Positions 32,027-37,895 of a stretch of DNA of 37,895 nt are shown here, piece by piece. The position numbers were made by a program, and so were the translations under genes. Each line of letters begins with the position of its first letter. The stretch's first letter is position 1. This DNA comes from Acholeplasmatales bacterium (GTDB lineage Bacteria; Bacillota_I; Bacilli_A; Acholeplasmatales; Anaeroplasmataceae). The stretch is from positions 1 through 37,895 of the forward strand of contig JAILIY010000010.1 in NCBI GenBank assembly GCA_024695025.1. The letters run 5' to 3'. A model generated the notes under the pieces. That model saw only the letters and a program-made list of their open reading frames with translations, did not search any database and was not told where the DNA came from.

Positions 32027-33748
32027 ATGAAGTTATTTAAAAGTATTAAGTTAACAATGCTATTATGCTTTATTTCTATTTTTACATTGACATCATGCTC
32101 AATTATATTTAGTGATAATTATACGAACATAAAAAGTAGTAAGACTTGTTTGAATTATGACATTTCTCAAAATGATATAAATGAAATGCATAAATCAATG
32201 GATAATATTGATTATTATGTATCACATGATGAAACAATCAGAAGAAATACATTTGTAGCTAATTTTAATTATGCTTACGAGACTTTTATTAAAATTAGAA
32301 GAGCATATACAATTGAATATATCAGTTATTGTATGTACAGAGGTTATGATAATCAAGAAAATTATCTTAAATTTGAAGAAGAAATCAATAGTTTTATAAG
32401 TTGGTTACATAAAAATTATGTCAATTGTTACAATTCAGAATATAAATCAATCATGTTTGAAGGAATGACAGAAGATGAAATTCTAGAATTAGTTGAAAAT
32501 CAAAAGAGTGATAAATATTATGAATTAGTTAACGAAAAATCAAAAATTGAAGCACAATATTCTGCATTAAATCAAAATGAAAGAATAGAAAATGGTTCTC
32601 ATTATATAGCTGAAATAATTAATATTAATAAAAAAATAGTTAAAGAAACTGAATATACTGATTATATTGATTATTCATATAAGGAAGAATATTCAAGAGA
32701 TTATGATTATAATATTACATTAGATTACGCTACATATATTCAAAGATATATGTTTGATTATGCATCAAGTTTAAGTAGTGAATACAAGACATTATTTGAT
32801 GATTCAAAAAGTGCGAATAATGATCAATATAAGACATATTTATCATTTAATTCATCTACAAGTTCTGAAACAAAAAAATATATAAAAGACTACGTAACTT
32901 ATATGTCAGGTACAGCATATACAAGCTTCTTAAATGAATATAATAATCTAAAAGAAGGTAAAAACTATTTCTTATGGGAAGATTCAAATTCTTATCAAGG
33001 TGCTTTTACAACACTTTTATTTGATATTGATGGAAATGAAGGTGTAACGTCTATAGATCCTGTCATGTATTTTGGTTATGGCTATTATGACCCATCGACA
33101 ATTATGCATGAATTTGGCCATTATTATCATTATAAACAGACTTTAAGTTCAACTTCATATGATTTAGCTGAAACTCATTCACAAGCTAATGAAGCCTTAT
33201 TTTGGAGATATTTACTTGATAAGAGTGATTTAGGAGAAAATGCTAAATTATATAGTGAGCATCAATTGTTAGAAGGTATTAGAACAATTATTTTATGTAG
33301 CATAGTTAATACATTTGAAATAAAAGCATATCAAAAAGAAAATTTAACAGAAGAAGATATTGACACAATAGTCGATGAGGTATTAAATGAATACTATACA
33401 GGTTTTGATTCTGTATTTGATGGCACTAATTTAGATTTTGATAGATATGATTCAAATGGTGTTTTACAAATGGACGCCAGCTCATATATTAAAAAATATA
33501 TTAAGCTTGTTAGCGTTACATCATCACTTTATTATATTTCTTATTCAACAAGTTTCTTATCAACATTAAATATTTATAATGAAGCAGCACAAGATTTTGA
33601 TTCTGCAAAAGATAAATATATGTCACTTTCAAAAGAAAGCGGAGACTTAGTTGAAGCATTAGAAAAAGTTGGTTTTACAAGTCCTTTTAATGAAGAGACT
33701 TTTAAAAATATATGTAATATAGAGGAGAATTTAAAAAATGAAGAATAA
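32027..33748 (+). CDS. Lipoprotein zinc metalloprotease, M3-like
   Basis: The 573-residue protein starts with a lipoprotein signal: MKLFKSIK, a hydrophobic run, then lipobox LTSC with the lipid cysteine at C24. The C-terminal half has the zinc motif HEFGH (H361, E362, H365) and, 17 residues later, ETHSQANEA, which resembles the ExPSQ..E element holding the third ligand in peptidase family M3; the spacing is shorter than the family's usual 25 or so. The remainder is helix-rich, as in M3 peptidases. It would face the outside of the membrane and cleave peptides. ATG 32027 is chosen for AGGTG 7 bases upstream and for the signal peptide. Its end overlaps the next gene by 11 bases. Confidence 0.75.
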   Translation: MKLFKSIKLTMLLCFISIFTLTSCSIIFSDNYTNIKSSKTCLNYDISQNDINEMHKSMDNIDYYVSHDETIRRNTFVANFNYAYETFIKIRRAYTIEYISYCMYRGYDNQENYLKFEEEINSFISWLHKNYVNCYNSEYKSIMFEGMTEDEILELVENQKSDKYYELVNEKSKIEAQYSALNQNERIENGSHYIAEIININKKIVKETEYTDYIDYSYKEEYSRDYDYNITLDYATYIQRYMFDYASSLSSEYKTLFDDSKSANNDQYKTYLSFNSSTSSETKKYIKDYVTYMSGTAYTSFLNEYNNLKEGKNYFLWEDSNSYQGAFTTLLFDIDGNEGVTSIDPVMYFGYGYYDPSTIMHEFGHYYHYKQTLSSTSYDLAETHSQANEALFWRYLLDKSDLGENAKLYSEHQLLEGIRTIILCSIVNTFEIKAYQKENLTEEDIDTIVDEVLNEYYTGFDSVFDGTNLDFDRYDSNGVLQMDASSYIKKYIKLVSVTSSLYYISYSTSFLSTLNIYNEAAQDFDSAKDKYMSLSKESGDLVEALEKVGFTSPFNEETFKNICNIEENLKNEE

Positions 33749-35018
33749 AGAAACAATTTGTGTACAAGGTGGATATACACCAAAAAATGGTGAACCAAGA
33801 CAAATTCCAATTGTACAATCAACAACATTTAAATATGATACAAGTGAAGATATGGCTAAGCTTTTTGATCTTGAAGCATCTGGCTATTTCTACACTAGAT
33901 TACAAAATCCAACAAATGATTTTGTCGCAGCTAAGATAGCTGAACTTGAAGGTGGTACTGCTGCAATGCTTACATCATCAGGTCAAGCAGCTAATTTCTT
34001 TGCCTTATTCAATATTTGTGAATGTGGTTCACACATCGTTTGTTCATCATCAATTTATGGTGGTACATTCAATTTAATTTGTGTGACAATGGCTAAGATG
34101 GGTATTGAAACAACTTTTGTATCTCCAGATGCAACTGAAGAAGAATTAAATAAAGCATTTAAAGAAAATACTAAGGCAGTATTTGGTGAAACAATCGCTA
34201 ACCCAGCTTTAACAGTATTAGATATTGAAAAATTTGCTAAGGCAGCTCATGAGCATGGCGTACCTCTAATTATCGATAATACTTTCCCAACACCAGTAAA
34301 TTGTAGACCAATTGAATGGGGTGCAGATATCGTTACACATTCAACTACTAAATATATGGATGGTCACGGTGCCGCAGTTGGTGGCTGTATTGTTGATAGT
34401 GGTAAATTTGATTGGATGGCACACAAAGATAAATTCCCAGGCTTATGTACACCAGATGATTCATATCATGGTATTACTTACGCAACTAAATTTGGTAATG
34501 CAGGTGCATTTATTACTAAGTGTACAGCTCAATTAATGAGAGATTTTGGTTCAATTCAATCACCTCAAAATGCCTTCATCTTAAATTTAGGCTTAGAATC
34601 ACTTCATGTACGTATGGCAAGACACGTAGAAAATGGTCAAGCAGTTGCAGAATTCTTATCAAAGCATCCAATGGTTGAGGCAGTTACTTATTCTGGATTA
34701 AAAACTGATAAGTATTATAAGATAGCTCAAAAATATTTACCTAATGGTGGTTGTGGTGTCGTATCATTTACTATCAAGGGTGGAAGAAGTGCTGCAGAAA
34801 AATTTATGAAGGCTTTAAAGCTAATCGCAATTGAAACACACGTTGCAGATGCAAGAAGTTGTTGTTTAAATCCAGCAACATCTACTCATAGACAATTAAC
34901 TGATGAACAATTAAATGCTGCTGGTATTCCAGCTGGTTTAATTAGAGTATCATGTGGTCTTGAAAATAAAGAAGACTTAATTGCTGATTTAGACCAAGCT
35001 TTTGAAAGTGTAAAGTAA
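33738..35018 (+). CDS. metY: O-acetylhomoserine sulfhydrylase (PLP-dependent)
   Basis: The 426-residue Cys/Met metabolism PLP enzyme makes homocysteine from O-acetylhomoserine and sulfide. The PLP lysine is K205 in [11 protein letters not shown], with D180 in [10 protein letters not shown] and the SSGQAANF and YGGT cofactor contacts. The length and the [27 protein letters not shown]-type opening separate it from cystathionine gamma-synthase (about 380 residues). AGAGGAGAA, inside the end of the protease gene, is its SD. No SAM riboswitch precedes it, in contrast to the metK operon. Codons are well adapted, suggesting good expression. Confidence 0.94.
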   Translation: MKNKETICVQGGYTPKNGEPRQIPIVQSTTFKYDTSEDMAKLFDLEASGYFYTRLQNPTNDFVAAKIAELEGGTAAMLTSSGQAANFFALFNICECGSHIVCSSSIYGGTFNLICVTMAKMGIETTFVSPDATEEELNKAFKENTKAVFGETIANPALTVLDIEKFAKAAHEHGVPLIIDNTFPTPVNCRPIEWGADIVTHSTTKYMDGHGAAVGGCIVDSGKFDWMAHKDKFPGLCTPDDSYHGITYATKFGNAGAFITKCTAQLMRDFGSIQSPQNAFILNLGLESLHVRMARHVENGQAVAEFLSKHPMVEAVTYSGLKTDKYYKIAQKYLPNGGCGVVSFTIKGGRSAAEKFMKALKLIAIETHVADARSCCLNPATSTHRQLTDEQLNAAGIPAGLIRVSCGLENKEDLIADLDQAFESVK

Positions 35019-35022
35019 AATT

Positions 35023-35045
35023 AAAAGAGCTTAATTGCTCTTTTT
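35023..35045 (+). terminator. Terminator of metY
   Basis: AAAAGAGC (35023-35030) and GCTCTTTT (35037-35044) with T run. Confidence 0.85.
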
Positions 35046-35055
35046 GTTTTTTTGG

Positions 35056-35084
35056 TATATTTTTTTAAAAAAATATTGTATAAT
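35056..35084 (+). promoter_or_regulatory. Promoter of the yqeG-rsfS operon
   Basis: A clear TATAAT at 35079-35084. The best -35 at 17 bp spacing is only TATATT (35056-35061), so the upstream element is weak. Confidence 0.5.
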
Positions 35085-35100
35085 CAAGTGAGGTTTTTTT

Positions 35101-35655
35101 ATGATTAAGAAATTGATTCCAGATTATTATTTTAAATCCGTATACGATATTCCTTATGAACAATTGTATGAACAAGGAATAAGATTAATTTTAACAGATA
35201 TGGATAACACTTTAATATCATATAAACAAACATCACCTGATGAAAAATTATTTAAGCTTAAAGAAAGAATTTTAAATATTGGATTTGAATTTATTTTAGT
35301 ATCAAATTCAAGAAAAAAAAGAGTAGATTACTTTGCGAAAGCTTATGATATACCTTATGTTAAATTTGCCTTAAAGCCTCTTAAAAGAGGAATTAAAAAA
35401 GCTATTAAACTTGCAAAAGGTAAATATAACAAAAATGAAATTTTAATTTTAGGTGACCAGCTGATGACCGATACTTATGCTGGTAAAAGATGTAAATTAG
35501 TTGTTGGCTTAGTTGAGGCTGTAGACAAAAAGACTGATATAGGTCCAACTAGATTCAACAGAAGACTAGAAAGATTTTTCTTAAAGAGAATTAAAAAGAA
35601 AATGCCTGAAGAATATGATAAATATTTAAAGAGTTATGGAGAAAATATAATATGA
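35101..35655 (+). CDS. yqeG: YqeG-family HAD phosphatase
   Basis: The 184-residue HAD IIIA phosphatase has motif I DMDNTL (33-38), motif II with S in LVSNSRKKR, and motif III/IV GDQLMTDTYAG. Substrate unknown; the gene is conserved at the head of the yqeH ribosome-assembly operon. GTGAGG lies 8 bases before ATG 35101. Its TGA overlaps the yqeH start (ATGA), so translation is coupled. Confidence 0.92.
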   Translation: MIKKLIPDYYFKSVYDIPYEQLYEQGIRLILTDMDNTLISYKQTSPDEKLFKLKERILNIGFEFILVSNSRKKRVDYFAKAYDIPYVKFALKPLKRGIKKAIKLAKGKYNKNEILILGDQLMTDTYAGKRCKLVVGLVEAVDKKTDIGPTRFNRRLERFFLKRIKKKMPEEYDKYLKSYGENII

Positions 35656-36749
35656 TAATTAGATATTGTAAGGGCTGTGGTGCTAAGCTTCAGGATGAAA
35701 ATCCTGAATTGGCTGGTTTTATTCCAAAAATAAGTGATGATTCTAAATATTGTAAAAGATGTTTTAGATTAAATCATTACAATGAATTGCCAAAAATAGT
35801 TGCCACAAATGATTCTTATGAAGAAGTAATTGACAACGTAATAAAGAAAAATGGTCTAATCGTATTTGTCGTTGATATTTTCCAATTTAAATCTACATTC
35901 AATAAAAAAATGATAGATAAAATTAGAAATAAAAATGTTATTTTAGTAGCGAATAAATATGATTGTTTCCCTAAATCAACAAATGTAGCTAAAATAGTTG
36001 ATTGGTTATCACATGAATGTGAAAAAATATTCTTTAAGGTAGACGCAATTCATATCGTCTCATCTAAAAGAGGATATTTTATTGAAGATTTAACTAATAC
36101 AATTGATTTAGCTAGAAAAGGAAGAGATGTATATTTTGTCGGTTGTGCAAATGTTGGTAAATCATCTTTAATAAACGCGTTATTAAAGAAAAATACTAGT
36201 TTAAAAGATGATGTAATTAGTGTTTCAAGAATTCCTGGTACAACCCTAAATGAAATAAATATACCATTCTTTGATGATTATAAATCATTTATAGACACAC
36301 CAGGATTAATTAATGAACATGACATTTTAAATAAATTATTACCAAAAACATATGAATCTATTATGCCATCAAATGAAATGAAGCCTAAAACCTTCCAAAT
36401 AACAGATGGTAATTCAATATGTCTGGCAGGACTTGCATCTATTTCATTTGAATCTTGTGATAGATTATCTGTTATAACTTATACTTCTAACACATTATAT
36501 ATTCATAGATGTAAGACTGAAAAGTTAGAAGACTTATTCAAAAATAATTTAGGTAAATTATTAAATCCTCCTCTTCTTGAAGAAAAAGATAATTTAGAAT
36601 ATGTTGATTTTGAATATGAATTTAAAGATAACAACAAAAGAAGTATATGGTTTTCAGGTTTTGGTTTTGTTGATGTAATGGGTAAATGTAAAATCAAAAT
36701 TAAATTAATTAAAGGTACAGAGGTTTATATAACAGATGCAATTATCTAG
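35652..36749 (+). CDS. yqeH: YqeH, circularly permuted GTPase for 30S ribosome assembly
   Basis: The 365-residue GTPase needed for 30S maturation has an N-terminal zinc finger (C6, C9, C34, C37) followed by G motifs in permuted order: NKYD (101-104, G4), SSKRG (137-141, G5), GCANVGKS (164-171, G1), a PGTT switch (195-198) and DTPG (215-218, G3). The C-terminal domain is the usual RNA-binding part. All motifs are intact. It overlaps yqeG by 4 bases and yqeK by 14. Confidence 0.96.
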   Translation: MIIRYCKGCGAKLQDENPELAGFIPKISDDSKYCKRCFRLNHYNELPKIVATNDSYEEVIDNVIKKNGLIVFVVDIFQFKSTFNKKMIDKIRNKNVILVANKYDCFPKSTNVAKIVDWLSHECEKIFFKVDAIHIVSSKRGYFIEDLTNTIDLARKGRDVYFVGCANVGKSSLINALLKKNTSLKDDVISVSRIPGTTLNEINIPFFDDYKSFIDTPGLINEHDILNKLLPKTYESIMPSNEMKPKTFQITDGNSICLAGLASISFESCDRLSVITYTSNTLYIHRCKTEKLEDLFKNNLGKLLNPPLLEEKDNLEYVDFEYEFKDNNKRSIWFSGFGFVDVMGKCKIKIKLIKGTEVYITDAII

Positions 36750-37326
36750 TTTAGAAATGGCTGATTTATGTAAAAAATTAGTCGATGAAAAATATAAAGA
36801 TAATCATAAAAATAGATTAGATCATATTTATGGAGTTGCTGAAATGGCAGAATATTTAGGTAAAAAATTTGGTGTTGATCCAAATATTTGTAAAGCCTGT
36901 GCCTATATGCACGACTTTTGTAAATATGATAATTTTGATGAATTAAAATATTTACTTTCTGATGAAGACCAAAAAGAATGTGAAAAATATCCATTCTTAT
37001 ATCACGCTTATTTATCAGCTGTGTTCTTTAAAAAGTTGGTGTGTGATGATATCAATATGTATAATGCAATAAGATATCATGTGTTTGGAAGACCAAATAT
37101 GACAAAGCTTGAAGAAATAATAATGATAGCTGATTTTACAGAAAAGAACAGAAAATATGATGCATGTATTAGATGTAGAAATATTTTATTGAATGATGAG
37201 TCTATGGATAAAGCTATTTACGAATCATTATTATCGACAATTAATCATAATATTGAAGAGGGTAAAGAGGCTCACCCAGTTCAAATTGAAGTATTAAAAC
37301 AATATGAAAAGAGGATTAATAAATAA
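36736..37326 (+). CDS. yqeK: YqeK-family HD-domain hydrolase (probable symmetrical Ap4A hydrolase)
   Basis: The 196-residue HD protein shows H30 in RLDHIYGVAEMA, HD at 59-60 (YMHDFCKYDNF), YHAYLSA and RYHVFGRPNMTKLEEIIMIADF. The family's HTTG is HVFG here, keeping the metal His. Members hydrolyse diadenosine tetraphosphate to two ADP. The start at ATG 36736, overlapping yqeH by 14 bases, has AGAGGTTT about 11 bases upstream; ATG 36757 is a weaker alternative without an SD. In Bacillus yqeI and nadD separate yqeH and yqeK; both are missing here. Confidence 0.92.
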   Translation: MQLSSLEMADLCKKLVDEKYKDNHKNRLDHIYGVAEMAEYLGKKFGVDPNICKACAYMHDFCKYDNFDELKYLLSDEDQKECEKYPFLYHAYLSAVFFKKLVCDDINMYNAIRYHVFGRPNMTKLEEIIMIADFTEKNRKYDACIRCRNILLNDESMDKAIYESLLSTINHNIEEGKEAHPVQIEVLKQYEKRINK

Positions 37327-37655
37327 TGAATTTAGAAGAAATTTTAATTGATTGTGTAAAAAAAGTAAGAGGAGAAAACATCTGCGTATACGATATGCTA
37401 AATAGAAGCCCATTTTACGATAAGATGATTATCGCAAGTGTTGATTCTTTACGTCAAGCTAATGCAGTTTCAGGCTATATTGAAGAAGCATTTAAAGACA
37501 CTAAATTTAAAATAAGAAATATCGAAGGTGGTAATACTTCTTGGGTATTAATCGATTGTTTCGATATTATATTATCTGTATTTACAAAAGAAGAACGTGA
37601 ACATTTCTCAATCGATAAAATTTATATGGATTATCCAGTAAAGGTTGTAGAATAA
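37326..37655 (+). CDS. rsfS: Ribosomal silencing factor RsfS
   Basis: The 109-residue protein is a standard RsfS (YbeB): the beta-alpha core with SPFYDKMIIASVDSLRQANA, the NWVLID-type strand (TSWVLIDCFDIILSVF) and EEREHFSIDKIY near the C-terminus. It binds L14 on the 50S subunit and blocks subunit joining under starvation. Its ATG shares a base with the yqeK stop (TAATG); AGAGGA is the SD. Last gene of the operon. Confidence 0.95.
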   Translation: MNLEEILIDCVKKVRGENICVYDMLNRSPFYDKMIIASVDSLRQANAVSGYIEEAFKDTKFKIRNIEGGNTSWVLIDCFDIILSVFTKEEREHFSIDKIYMDYPVKVVE

Positions 37656-37657
37656 AA

Positions 37658-37689
37658 ATAATCGGGAATTTTCCCGATTATATTTTTTT
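37658..37689. terminator. Bidirectional terminator between rsfS and a convergent gene
   Basis: ATAATCGGGAA (37658-37668) and TTCCCGATTAT (37671-37681) form an 11 bp perfect stem. A T run follows on the + strand and an A-rich stretch lies on the other side, giving T residues on the - strand. The stop codon of the - strand gene lies inside the 3' arm. Confidence 0.85.
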
Positions 37690-37895
37690 ATCTTTGCCTA
37701 TATTAAATTCTTTAATTAATTTTTTATCGTTATTATCTATTAAATATTCATTGATTGCGTTTATTTTAGTTTGAATTATTAATTCGATATTATAAACAAA
37801 TTCATTTAAATTATAATCATATTCATTGTCGTTTATTACATATTTATTTTTATCATTATTTAATATAGATTCATCTATATTAGAATTATAAAATA
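37678..37895 (-). CDS. C-terminal end of an unknown protein on the minus strand (5' partial)
   Basis: Reading the minus strand from the right edge gives 71 open codons ending at TAA (37680-37678). The product is rich in Asn, Asp, Lys and Ile, with a predicted helical stretch (FVYNIELIIQTKINAINEYL) and the ending LIKEFNIGKDKKI. In such AT-rich sequence 71 codons without a stop, ending exactly in a shared terminator, supports a real gene. No family is recognisable from this fragment. Confidence 0.6.
   Translation of the reverse strand, partial: FYNSNIDESILNNDKNKYVINDNEYDYNLNEFVYNIELIIQTKINAINEYLIDNNDKKLIKEFNIGKDKKI

Noticed and set aside
1-37895. Searched for CRISPR arrays, tRNA/rRNA genes, IS elements and prophage genes
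   Set aside because: No regular direct-repeat array, cloverleaf, transposase or phage-like gene was seen by reading. Short RNA genes could still be missed without a scanning tool.

Overview
The window is very AT-rich, densely coded almost entirely on the + strand, and looks like the chromosome of a low-GC Firmicute (Bacilli-like, plausibly an uncultured gut lineage related to Erysipelotrichales or RF39; this assignment is an inference). TGA is used as a stop and Trp is TGG, so this is the standard bacterial code and not the Mycoplasma code. Shine-Dalgarno sites are strong, promoters look like sigma-A type with 17-18 bp spacers, and most operons end in clear intrinsic terminators. I found no tRNA, rRNA, IS element, phage gene or CRISPR array.

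Layout. (1) 1-4186: the 3' end of an unknown gene, then an XRE-cupin regulator, the two carboxy(nor)spermidine polyamine enzymes, and an intracellular pectin methylesterase in one overlapping operon. (2) 4173-10200: a complete SAM-I-clan riboswitch with terminator and antiterminator in front of priA, fmt, a membrane protein with a degenerate HD-GYP domain, and metK. (3) 10247-14034: a truncated ComF-like zinc-ribbon gene, long-form hpf and secA, which is the comF-hpf-secA synteny with competence decayed. (4) 14114-20125: a pectin/uronate operon (eda, two KDG-kinase paralogues, a YhcH-family gene, a TIM-barrel isomerase, kduI, kduD) behind a near-consensus promoter with a palindrome on its -10 box. 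(5) 20127-26057: a small membrane protein, an ACT-domain plus UPF0210 pair with a cre-like site upstream, phosphoglucomutase, pyrophosphatase and ychF. (6) 26254-31951: a JetA-JetB-JetC (MksF-MksE-MksB type) condensin operon with no JetD nuclease, translationally coupled to a SepF-domain gene. (7) 31996-35045: a lipoprotein M3-like metalloprotease overlapping an O-acetylhomoserine sulfhydrylase gene. (8) 35079-37689: a compressed ribosome-assembly operon yqeG-yqeH-yqeK-rsfS, ending in a terminator shared with a convergent gene that runs off the right edge.

How the genes work together. The kdu/kdg/eda set converts the 4-deoxy-5-keto-uronate made by pectate lyases to pyruvate and glyceraldehyde-3-phosphate. 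The signal-less pectinesterase upstream would demethylate imported methyl-oligogalacturonides. No lyase, transporter or dedicated regulator for pectin is in the window. The methionine theme recurs (SAM riboswitch, fmt, metK, metY). The most novel-looking unit is the nuclease-less Jet/Mks condensin linked to SepF, which suggests chromosome organisation tied to division and not plasmid defence. The SAM switch placed in front of a replication-restart helicase comes next.
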